This document shows positions 1 to 10,716 of a stretch of 64,000 nt of DNA, piece by piece. Position numbers and translations under genes: made by a program. The stretch covers positions 124,001-188,000 of the forward strand of contig NW_025932501.1 of NCBI RefSeq assembly GCF_000764305.2, read 5' to 3'. The DNA is from Hyalella azteca (taxonomy: Eukaryota > Arthropoda > Malacostraca > Amphipoda > Hyalellidae). Position 1 is the first letter of the stretch; every line of letters begins with the position of its first letter. The notes below the pieces were generated by a model. It made no database searches. It was given only the letters and a program-made list of their open reading frames with translations, and was not told where the DNA came from.

Positions 1-849
1 TGTGATTCGATTTCAATTTGAAATCGTATATAAGTTATCACTCACCCAACGCTTGCAGTCCGGTCGACAATCCCGCCGGTCGGTGACATCGAAATTGCCG
101 CAAGGAGAACCGTACGTGTAAGATGATGTCATCAATATTCAGTTATTTATTTCATATGAAGTAAAAAAATCAATAATCTAAATATGCTTAACTTTTCCAG
201 TGATAATTCAAAGTTGCATGAGCTCTGAATTCTTATGAACAATCTTGAATCAATTCCGGTAAAATTTACAAATTACTGGGTGCGAGCAACAAACCACAAC
301 AAGATCAAGAAAACGAACTTTTTTCTAGCAACTAATCAGCTTTCTTGATTTTAATGTTCACTTGAAAGTTTTGATTAAAAGTCATTAAAACTGTAAAATA
401 AATTTTAGTTAGCCGAGGGCAGGAGCTATTCGTTGGAAGCCCTTACGCGGCGCACTAAGTTGCCGTCTGAGGGAAGCTGTAGGCCACGCCTCCCTCGAGG
501 CGCTATGGGCGGGTGTTACGACCAGGACGAAGCAATTGTGTAGTTGTGTTCTGACAAAAAACTGCTCAGTTATGAGCAAAAGTAAACATTTTTTAATTTT
601 AATTATGATAAGGAAATCTATGGATTCAGAAATAATTTTGATTCAGTTCCGAAACAGAAAATTTAACGGTGCGCCCTAAATACTTTTGAATTGCGGAACG
701 CCAGTGCTTTAGTTTGTCCGTCCGGCAACTTTACAAAAGCAAACTAGATCTCCACTGTTATTGCCTTCAGTTTACAACTTGCAATAATAACTCATTTCTG
801 TAGGGTTTTTCAATACGCATTTCAGGCGTTGTCTTATAAATATTCGGGT

Positions 850-1030
850 TGGGTTGTGGTTTTGGTCCATCGCTCCGGAGAGGCGGACCGACCGAGGGCT
901 GCTGAGGGAGGGCGTGAGAGCGAAAGAGAGAAAATGAGGGGCTGCACGCGCATAAACGCCGGGGGCAAAATGGCTTTTCCCCCAACCGAGGCCGAGCTGT
1001 GGAAGCCGACAGATCTGCTGGTCTCGAGCT
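850..1030 (+). other. GC-rich, GAGA-rich patch; possible promoter or leader
   Basis: A patch clearly richer in G+C and CpG than its surroundings, with purine runs of the GAGAG type (about 905-935). GAGA-type runs are common in arthropod promoters. A short ATG frame inside it (from about 969) reads M-A-F-P-P-T-E-A-E-L-W-K-P-T-D and then stops after 20 codons, with no good 5' splice site before the stop. The LWKPTD run faintly recalls the LWKLTD start of vertebrate AP-2 alpha, but the match is too short to build on. Promoter function is inference only. Confidence 0.25.
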
Positions 1031-1953
1031 AAAGACTTGGCTTGTTTTAGTGCATCAGAGAGAGCCTTGCACGCATCACCCGTGACTCAGGCTCACTACC
1101 AGTACCAGAGTGAGTCAAGAGGATAATCAATCATCTGTGGAACATGCCGGTGTTATATGGCCTTCTCAATTTCGGTGTCTCGTAATCTTGTCTTTCAGTT
1201 GACATTGTCGGAAAAACTATCACCGAGAGCAATGCGAAGTTGACTTAGGATGAGAAAAAATCCCAAACGATCGACACCGAGAGGCAGAGAAATAGAGAGC
1301 GCGGCGCCAGTTTTGAGAACATGTGACGTTCGCTGAGGCAGATTTGGTAATCCACGGCCTGGCAATGCTTAGTGATGAGCATTATAAGGCGGTAATTTGT
1401 GTTCAAATACGATATTCATAATTTTGTTAGGCCATCTTCATCTCAAGTGGTAACCTACGATTATGAGTTTAGAATTTTGACCGGTAAAAAGTAAAATTGT
1501 GTACTAATTAATTTTTTTCATAAGCTTCAGAAACGAACACATGTAGCGGCATCCCTATATTGTGCGTGGTTAAGTGCAAAACATATACGCAATTAAGCTA
1601 ATAAATTATTTCCACTGATAGAAGACAATCACCAGCTGACTTGTCCGCTGATCACGTCATATAGTTGAGTAAATTTCAGTAATTCATTTACTTCGCGAAT
1701 TATTGAATGATTTAAATAGTTTATATCATAGACACGCGATTTACGATGAATTTTTTTACTCTTTTAATGTTCGAAGGTTTTCCCATCGACGTTCAAATAT
1801 CAATTTCAAACGAGAGACATAAAATGATAAAAATATCTTTAAAATGATAATGGTGTACAAGTGGCGTAAGTCCTGACTATTAGTTCAGACTCTGAAGCAA
1901 TTGAAATAATTCTTTATCATTCCATATGATTTCGATATTGGCAGAGGGATTGC

Positions 1954-1956
<3 letters not shown>

Positions 1957-2001
<45 letters not shown>
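1957..2001. repeat. (ATT)n microsatellite
   Basis: About fifteen uninterrupted ATT triplets. They produce the asparagine run seen in one frame of the minus strand, which is not evidence of a gene. Confidence 0.95.
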
Positions 2002-2002
<1 letters not shown>

Positions 2003-3595
2003 GCATTTGATGTACGAAGTGTTGAGGACTTCTTTTTTATAGTTTCGCAAAAATAATTAATGGACCACAAGCGTTCAAAAATAACTACAGTTATTACCTT
2101 TCCCTGACATTTTGCAGACCCATGTGTAATAAATATTAAGGAAGTGAAAAAATATAGCAGTTCAACAAATGAATGTCGCGTCACCAGCTCACTATATATA
2201 GTAAACGATCACGTTTGTTTTGAGGGCAAATTGCACGACGGAAAAGAATTTATTTTCTAGACCATCTTGGGTTACGTATGTTTTTTTTCTGAAAATGTTA
2301 TAGTTTTTATTTGTGACTTAAATGTAGATAAATTTCTTAGTGACAATGTTGTTACCATGCGTGTGAATATATTGGATGAATATAAATTTTAACATTTTAT
2401 ATTTTTTGAGTGTTCAAGTTCTGTTAACATTTAAAAGTAGAAACATGAACCTTGCAAACGTGTTGTGTAAGTATAATGAGTGCAAATTCACTGGATGGTG
2501 AGAACATTCGTGAGTCTGAACGAGTGAACTAAATTATTCACAGTGGCTACTCAACACTACGGCCTCACCCCCCGCCCTCCATGCATGGTCAATTCGGCCA
2601 TGTTTTACCCCCAGGTACTACACGTGTAAAGTTAAATTTATTTCAGTCAAATTAAAGGTGTAATTAGAACAATGCATTTCGCAGTAAACTTCACTCCAGT
2701 GCGGCTGCTGCAACTCAAGAAATTAAATTTACTCTATTTAGCTTAAAAAATTTCACTAATTACAACAGACATTAATTGCAAACTCTTTTGCCTCAGTTAC
2801 GTAGATTGGATTGGATTGTATGGTTTTTATTTAAAATCCTCTAAGTGGTTGCAGTCCAATTTTTTTCTTCTAGCCCGGCTATTTTTATTATACGTCATTA
2901 CACCATATATGAAAAATATGGAACATCAAGCCTCTTGATAATTAACGTGAAAAAATAGCTACGTGCGGTTCGTATGTTTCAAATCTGAAATAATTTTTTC
3001 TCAAATTTATAGTTCTCCCATCTAGCTCGAGAACATAATAAATAGTGAAATGTCTATATACCCGCAATTCGGTGTAAAATTTCCCCACAAATTTACGCCC
3101 GGTGAAGAAGTTAGCACAAGCCACTTTCGATACGAATCAATTATTCTCTTCATTTTCGCCAGTACACCTAAAATCATCTTCACATCCTCGTCGAATTAGT
3201 TCTATGCTTTCAACTTCGATTTTTTGCTTATGCTTTTATAGTCATATCGATATCGTTTGTAAGGCTTTTACAAACTCAAATCTCAAAACCGTATAATCAA
3301 TTATATTTCCGCCATTATAAGGTTTCTTCTCCAACCATATAAATCAGCCATGTTATGTTACCATTTCTTCTTTATTTGGGCTCAACCTAATATTATTTTT
3401 CTCGCCGATAGTTGATTGCCACAGACTCAATCGAGTAATCCCCCACGCTCTATTTCCCTCTTCTCTATTTCATTTGTTTCCACTGCAACCCTACGCTTCC
3501 CCTCATATTTTCCCTCACTTCAGCCCTGACCTTCCCGCTTAGCTCGCCCGCGGCGGTCGCCTGGCCCCTCAGGCGAGCCCACGAATATTCGTAGC

Positions 3596-3694
3596 GACTT
3601 CGGGCCGCGGTAAAAGATCTAATCTCGGGACTTCGGGCCGCGGTATAAGATCTAATCTCGGGACTTCGGGCAGCGGTAAAAGATCTAATCTCGG
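3596..3694 (+). repeat. 33-bp tandem repeat, three copies
   Basis: Three consecutive 33-bp units (3596-3628, 3629-3661, 3662-3694), each starting GACTTCGGGC and containing AGATCTAATCTCG. They differ by single substitutions (GCGGTAAAA against GCGGTATAA; CCGCGG against CAGCGG). The array sits at the end of a GC-rich patch (3540-3600). No open frame of note. Confidence 0.9.
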
Positions 3695-6600
3695 GCCAAA
3701 TTCAAACTCACGTGCGCATCAAACTAACCTTTCGCTTGGGAGCCCCGCGCGACTGCACTCAGGCGACATTCAGCCAGCACTACCCTAACAAAATTTAGAG
3801 TCGCCCCAGCTTCTGGTAATCCAAATCAGAAGCTGTAAATTTTATCTGGGTAGTAGTAAAGAGATTATAATATTAACAACGAAATATCATTTTTTTGGAC
3901 ATTATACCGTATGTTTTCTTCCCCTGGAACCGATCAATCATTCTTACTGTCTCAATTATCTCGCCGTTTTTCTAGCAGGATCACAGGATAGAATGTTCAG
4001 AACAATTTTATTCCAAGTCCAGTAATTGTTCATCCGTCTAAATGTTCTCGGCTTTTTAAGTTCCAGAATTGGCCGGAAGCCAAATACCTATACATCTGGC
4101 AAAAATTACAGCTTAGCTTCTTCAACTACTTAATAACGGCTTTACTCTGCTTAATGCACAAGATTTGTTTCACATATTTTAGGCTTCAATGAAACACGAA
4201 ACTCTTTGTTTAATCTCGAGTGAATGCCTTCACATTAATATATATGCAATTCGCGATTACTTATAAGGATTCATCGCAAAAAATCTTACTCTCAAAAATA
4301 AAACTATACCCACGATGAAAATTCTTTGTCAATGAAAATCCTACTCTCAAATACAAATATGAAACAACTAATTTTAAAGTCCGGATTCAAATTATAAACC
4401 GCAACAAATATCCCAATTTCATATAAGTAGTTAAATACAGCAACGAATATCTCTTTCGCAAATTCAAATTATGTACCACGATTATATCACACTATTACGA
4501 GCATAATTTTTTAACGATTATTCCACTCTTAAAAGCATGTATTTACCATAAGGAATACCGAACTTTAAATATTATTATAGTTATATATACCACATGCAAC
4601 GAATATCCCATTGTAATTTGTAATATTACATATCCCTCACAATTATAAATAATGCACACCGCAACTAATATCACATTTTACGATTAAAATTCTACCAGTC
4701 GAAAAATTGTTCTCACAGATTCCAGCATCGTTCATATATTAAGCTTCGATTGGTAAATATTATCTCCTCGCCATGTTGGGGTTACCATTTATTACTTCCA
4801 CATAACTCTCTTAAATTGGTTACTTATTTCCTTCTAATCATGTGCCATAATTTATTAAAGGCTGGATGCTCAATATTCACCTGTATATAAAATTTATTTA
4901 ATGCCATAACATATATGTTAAAATTTTTAAGGTGGCGATGGAAATTTCCATGAAAAATATAATTTTATCGTTAAAAAATCATCAATGACTCTAAAATTAG
5001 GAAAGGATACTGCGTGTAATTTGAATAGCTTAAGAGATCTGCCACGTATTTTTCACTTCTTCGCGTGGTATTAGTTTATTCCACCGACACATTTCAACAT
5101 AACTAGCAATCATTGTTATCTAAAATGTGTCTAGTGATGAATTTCTATGTGTTACAGTATCAGCATTCTGCTTGGGAAACATCATATACGTATATTACCG
5201 TCATGTGAGCGTGATAATTTAACATGGGTGCGTACGGTGCTTATATACCTATACTCTATGAAAAAACGTAGGCCCTTATTTGTTCAAGCGAATAGCCGTG
5301 TATTTTTGAGAGGGGAAATTCTCCGAGAAGCCATTTTGTGTAGGAAACTACAGGCTGTTCTTTGTGGTCCCTTCTGCGGCCGTTCCCTGAGTTATTGATT
5401 ATTTCGAAGTACGGAACCTCGTGGTGTGACAAGCCCTGCGAACTCTGCTGACACGGTTGTTCTTCATATCTTCATGTGGCAATTGGACGTCTACATCTCC
5501 CGCACATGACATTTCATTAAACTATTATAGTAATTCTCATGCCATCTCCAGAAAGCAAGCGAAGATTATTTTTGCACAATTCTAATCATTCAAATGCTAC
5601 AATTTCTGTCTTGCTCCATAAATTTACTCACATGTGGTTGCATTTTCTGGATAACATTTTCTCGTTTGATGGTAATTGTTAGTCTCTATCATATGCAAAT
5701 AATTTTAGAATATATTTAAAGAAGTATCGTGAGCTTGAATTTCATTTGGCACGTTACCATTAATTATTAAACCGAACCCTGACACACCAGAGGAGGAGGG
5801 TTGACCTGTGTCCGATAAGTTATCGTCATTAATTCTTTTTACGAAGGTCGAATTAAAATTTTAATTTCATTATATCATTTCGCTGGAATCAAGTTTCATA
5901 ATATCAACGCCAGTATTAGAAACGTGACTTAAAATTGATAGATGTCTTGTCGCTCAACTTAATAGCGCTACTATAATTGCCGAAATGGTTGTTGATGAAC
6001 GATGTGCTGCTGGAATTATTGCTACAAATAAAGGCTTATTACGTATTTTTTACGGACGCTAAAATTTACAGGGAGGTAAGAATTTTTCGCACTGCAATAA
6101 TTGATAAAAAATATTATTTAGTACCGTCGCACAACTTTCATGACATGAATTAGAAAGCACATGAAGGATCAAAAGCTGAAATTTAAGTTTGTGTCTGTGA
6201 AATTTCAATTTGATGTCTCCTCCGTTCTATATACAGCCTGCAATATTGTGTAGTCAGGAGAGATGTCTGTGAAAATTTAGCGCTGTTATACATTTTATTC
6301 ACAGGTCGTATGTGTGATAATTGACTGTGTTCCATAGAAGCTCTGCGTGCGACGATGAATTGCTTCATTATAAATTGAATATAATGTATTAAATTAACTA
6401 GTCAGCTAATTTATTATAAATTTATCTCAACAATTCCGAAATTAACGGTATTTAAGTAACATGGCTTCTTGCACGGTCCCATGAAAATTATGGCTTCTGA
6501 GGATACGATTGAATTCATGGCTCCAATTAGCGGAATAAATCGAGTGGTCCTGAGAGTGTGGCGAGGAAGGGTGCGTTCTTCAGTAAATTTCCCAGCGCCA

Positions 6601-7305
6601 CAAAAGGCGTTCACAATGAACGCTGCGCTACAAGAGGGGTGACTCAAGCACTGTATAGTTAGGTGCCCTTACAATAACTGTTCGTTGGACACACAGCACA
6701 ACAAAATGGACGTTTCGGCTTGCGTTCCGCGAGCATCAAACTCATTGATGAATGTTATTGTAGCACAAGACTCGTATACTTTTGCCACATAATATAATAT
6801 TTTTGTCTTCTGAGAGTTGGCTTTATTCCGCTTCACGATTTCGGTTTTCTCAACGAAATTTCAGAAATGTTAGATTTGTAATGAATCATGAGAACGGTTT
6901 TTCATTTGGTTCATTATGCTCTATACGAAGACACAATGAGGTGTAATGTCATGTAATATGACCTAAAATACTGAAACACTTCTCTGATGTCATATGCTTA
7001 TCTTACTTCATATATAATATAAGAAACTGCCTCTTCATATTTACTGCGGATAAGCTTTTGTAATTCATATAAGGCTCATTACCGAAATAAACCTTGAAAC
7101 CCTCATTCAGCTCAAAATTTCGCTCGCTCTGCAATTTCCACGCGGAGGGGCTACAGTTTATTCAATTCTAGCCTACAAGATAGTTCCTACAATTCACATG
7201 GCATTTGCCATGACTTATTTCAGGCCCCATCACTAGGCAAACATACAATAACGCCACCATTAAGGGAGGCACTGAAACGGTGCGGGTGATAAACATGCAC
7301 GTTGT
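3695..7305. other. AT-rich non-coding stretch
   Basis: About 3.6 kb with no supportable exon. Open frames at 5147-5398 and 6414-6647 are under 85 codons and have no recognisable domain or flanking splice signals that would set them apart from chance. Confidence 0.55.
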
Positions 7306-7767
7306 AATGTAACTTGGATAAAGAACGACAGCCGCTGTGGTGTAACTTGGATAAAGAACGATCGTTGTTGTGGTGTAACTTGGATAAAGAACGACCGTTG
7401 TTGTGGTGTAACTTAGATAAAGAACGATCGTTGTTGTGGCGTAACTTGGATAAAGAACGATCGTTGTTGTGGTGTAACTTGGATAAAGAACGACCGCCGT
7501 TGTGGTGTAACTTAGATAAAGAACGACCGTCGTTGTGGTGTAACTTGGATAAAGAACGATCTTTGTTGTAATGTAACTTAGATATAAAGAACGACCGTCG
7601 TTGCATGTGGTGTAACTTGGATAAAGAACGATCGTCGTTGTGGTGAAACCTGGATAAAGTACGATCGTTGCTGTATTGTAACTTGGTTAAAGAACCATCG
7701 TCGTTGTGTTGTAACTTAGATAAAGAACGATCGTCGTTGTAATGTAACTTGGATAAAGAACGATTCT
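7306..7767. repeat. 33-bp minisatellite, about 14 copies
   Basis: About fourteen head-to-tail 33-bp units with core GTAACTTGGATAAAGAACGA followed by a variable NCGTYGTTGTGGT stretch. Because 33 is a multiple of 3, the array is open on both strands: the plus strand repeats an 11-residue LDKERSLLWCN motif and the minus strand an 11-residue DRSLSKLHHNN motif within a 206-codon frame (7220-7840). One unit near 7570-7612 carries two insertions (+2, then +4) that together restore frame. A repetitive protein is possible, but openness on both strands argues that it is a by-product of the period. Confidence 0.9.
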
Positions 7768-9300
7768 CATGCAAAATTTCGATGCGCGAAAAGTGACGCG
7801 GAAATATCGTATAAACTTTGATATTACTGTACAAGAACATTCGTACGTTGACACAAGTTCTTGACCAAACACATCATAATTAATTCCTGGTCATTTGAGT
7901 AGTTGAACTTTACTATATAGCTTATGTGTTGCAGGAATAGTTGTTTTCATCACTATCAGTGAACACTAAGCCACATTAGAGGCTTTATTTAGGTTATATT
8001 AATTTAGATGGAACGCCTGACTGTTAGGTTTAGAAACAAAGGTTTTCCAAGAAGAAATTTTTATTTAGCGAACGAATTCCCAGATCCAGTTGTCCCAGAT
8101 TCAAGTGAAGCTTGACTTGTTGACAATCAGTCCGAAAACAAGTTCAAACAGCTTAGTCGACTTGGTACAGGTTCGTCGTAACAGACGAATACTCGACCCA
8201 ACATAACTGTAAAGTAAATTAACAAAGTCTTAAGATTCCAGCTAATGAAAGTCATTACATATGACTGTCAGATATTTCGATAATGGACACTCAACAAATA
8301 ATGATGCAATTAACCACACACCTCAGAAACAGGTAAGTAGCGAAATTATAGTTAAGTTTTTGCGGTCTCGAGCCAAAAAAAAAAAAAGGGATGCAGACCG
8401 ACACCACCAGAGTAATAGTTATTCTTTGGGAAGAAAGATACCATATAGTGAGAAACTCATGTAAACAATCGAGTAACAATGATATTGAGTAATGTTCAAT
8501 TTATATCGCACTGTTTTGCAAGTTTATAGCAACCTCTTGAACCCACCTTAAAATCTTTTGCGACTAAGCGGTAGACAATTTTAAGAGGCAAATAAGAGGC
8601 CATATACAGGGAAAATTATGATAGTAGAAGGAGAGGCAGACTCCGAAGCATTAATGAATTTAACTGGAAGAAGGACTCGGTTCTTCAATCTAGGTAGGAC
8701 TATATATATACATATAGATAGGATTTTAACGTCAAGTTCATTATAAGCCTAAGGCCAAGGTGGTTACACCACAGTAGGGGGCAAATGCCCAAGTTTAGGT
8801 CGGTGTCTGCCTCCTAAATAAAGTAAGAGCGAACATGCATTTTAACTTAAATAAACATAATGAAAACTAGAGTGATCACTCTAACAAAAAAGTAGAATTA
8901 AGAAGGTATGGCGTTAATTACAGACTACCGAAGCGCGTCCATGAAGATAGCTAGGTGCTTTCACCATCAAGTTACAATGCCAACACCTCTAGTTACAAAT
9001 CCATACCAACAATAGGTATGAAGAAAAAGAATTAAAGATGTTACAATTTAAGAACGTCGGAAATTTCCAGCATGACATGAAGAAAATGTTTTCCATAAAT
9101 AAAATACGACAAGCTCTGGATCACTTTATTCTTGGACGCCCGTTCCTTGATGGTTGAGAGGTCGAGCAAAATTCAGAATTAAATTCGTCTTCTGCTCATG
9201 CGCGCCTCGCTCCGCGCCAGGCCGAGTTCTGCACGGGCGCTTCCGCAAATTTCGCGCGTCGGAGTGAAGCTTCCGGACCAATCTCCGCGCGTCGATGGCG
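7768..9300. other. non-coding stretch between minisatellites
   Basis: No exon recognised. It contains an A13 run near 8375, a short TA-rich tract near 8701-8720, and a modestly GC-rich segment just before the 14-bp arrays (9190-9300). Confidence 0.5.
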
Positions 9301-9411
9301 GGCCTCAGTGTGGCGGCCTCAGTGAGGCGGCCTCAGTGTGGCGGCCTCAGTGTGGCGGCCTCAGTGTGGCGGCCTCAGTGTGGCGGCCTCAGTGTGGCGG
9401 CCTCAGTGTGG
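9301..9411 (+). repeat. 14-bp minisatellite, family A (GGCCTCAGTGTGGC)
   Basis: About eight copies of GGCCTCAGTGTGGC with one variant (CAGTGAGG near 9328). The array ends at the single N at 9412. The next base starts a different 14-bp family with the same CCTCAGTGT core, so the two arrays share a common monomer ancestor. The frame running through it is a by-product of a stop-free repeat. Confidence 0.9.
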
Positions 9412-9412
9412 N
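9412..9412. other. single-N assembly join inside the minisatellite
   Basis: One undetermined base between the GTGTGGCGG family and the GTGTCCCTG family. A lone N between two arrays of equal period looks like a gap-closing placeholder, so the true distance and copy numbers here are unknown. Confidence 0.85.
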
Positions 9413-10494
9413 TCAGTGTCCCTGCCTCAGTGTCCCTGCCTCAGTGTCCCTGCCTCAGTGTCCCTGCCTCAGTGTCCCTGCCTCAGTGTCCCTGCCTCAG
9501 TGTCCCTGCCTCAGTGTCCCTGCCTCAGTGTCCCTGCCTCAGTGTCCCTGCCTCAGTGTCCCTGCCTCAGTGTCCCTGCCTCAGTGTCCCTGCCTCAGTG
9601 TCCCTGCCTCAGTGTCCCTGCCTCAGTGTCCCTGCCTCAGTGTCCCTGCCTCAGTGTCCCTGCCTCAGTGTCCCTGCCTCAGTGTCCCTGCCTCAGTGTC
9701 CCTGCCTCAGTGTCCCTGCCTCAGTGTCCCTGCCTCAGTGTCCCTGCCTCAGTGTCCCTGCCTCAGTGTCCCTGCCTCAGTGTCCCTGCCTCAGTGTCCC
9801 TGCCTCAGTGTCCCTGCCTCAGTGTCCCTGCCTCAGTGTCCCTGCCTCAGTGTCCCTGCCTCAGTGTCCCTGCCTCAGTGTCCCTGCCTCAGTGTCCCTG
9901 CCTCAGTGTCCCTGCCTCAGTGTCCCTGCCTCAGTGTCCCTGCCTCAGTGTCCCTGCCTCAGTGTCCCTGCCTCAGTGTCCCTGCCTCAGTGTCCCTGCC
10001 TCAGTGTCCCTGCCTCAGTGTCCCTGCCTCAGTGTCCCTGCCTCAGTGTCCCTGCCTCAGTGTCCCTGCCTCAGTGTCCCTGCCTCAGTGTCCCTGCCTC
10101 AGTGTCCCTGCCTCAGTGTCCCTGCCTCAGTGTCCCTGCCTCAGTGTCCCTGCCTCAGTGTCCCTGCCTCAGTGTCCCTGCCTCAGTGTCCCTGCCTCAG
10201 TGTCCCTGCCTCAGTGTCCCTGCCTCAGTGTCCCTGCCTCAGTGTCCCTGCCTCAGTGTCCCTGCCTCAGTGTCCCTGCCTCAGTGTCCCTGCCTCAGTG
10301 TCCCTGCCTCAGTGTCCCTGCCTCAGTGTCCCTGCCTCAGTGTCCCTGCCTCAGTGTCCCTGCCTCAGTGTCCCTGCCTCAGTGTCCCTGCCTCAGTGTC
10401 CCTGCCTCAGTGTCCCTGCCTCAGTGTCCCTGCCTCAGTGTCCCTGCCTCAGTGTCCCTGCCTCAGTGTCCCTGCCTCAGTGTCCCTGCCTCAG
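9413..10494 (+). repeat. 14-bp minisatellite, family B, about 77 identical copies
   Basis: A run of TCAGTGTCCCTGCC repeated about 77 times with no substitution that I can see. Fourteen is not a multiple of 3, so the reading frame rotates and three overlapping stop-free plus-strand frames carry the same 14-residue SVPASVSLPQCPCL period. That shows the frames are repeat shadows and not a protein under selection. Perfect homogeneity over 1 kb means very recent expansion or assembler extension. Confidence 0.95.
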
Positions 10495-10716
10495 TTTTCC
10501 TGCCTCAGTGTCCACGCCTCAGTGTCCACGCCTCAGTGTTGCTGCCTCAGTGTCCCTGCCTCTGTGTCCCTGCCTCAGTGTCGCTGCCTCAGTTTTGCTG
10601 CCTCAGTGTCCACGCCTCAGTGTCCCTGCCTCAGTGTTGCTGCCTCAGTGTCCCTGCCTCTGTGTCCCTGCCTCAGTGTCGCTGCCTCAGTGTCCACGCC
10701 TCAGTGTCACTACAAT
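10495..10716 (+). repeat. degenerate 14-bp repeats with a 98-bp higher-order unit
   Basis: Divergent copies of the same 14-mer (CCTCAGTGTCCACG, CCTCAGTGTTGCTG, CCTCTGTGTCCCTG, CCTCAGTGTCGCTG). The ordered series starting at 10531 recurs at 10629, an offset of 98 bp or seven monomers. This is the old edge of the array, where variants have accumulated and a seven-monomer block has been duplicated. Confidence 0.85.

Larger units (their letters stand above)
1..3595. other. AT-rich non-coding stretch, left edge
   Basis: No exon that I can support. The open frames here are short, lack convincing splice context and match nothing I recognise. Visible items are a moderately GC-rich segment near 410-530, the GC-rich patch at 850-1030 and the ATT microsatellite near 1957-2001, the latter two listed separately. 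The rest is AT-rich sequence with frequent stops on both strands, consistent with intergenic or intronic DNA. Confidence 0.6.

Noticed and set aside
969..1032. AELWKPTD peptide resembling the LWKLTD start of vertebrate AP-2 alpha
   Set aside because: Only a six-residue similarity, followed by a stop with no good donor, and 53 kb from the AP-2 exons across an assembly artefact.
7306..7767. CRISPR-like look of regularly spaced near-identical repeats
   Set aside because: Units are directly head-to-tail with no unique spacers, and the genome is eukaryotic. It is an ordinary minisatellite.
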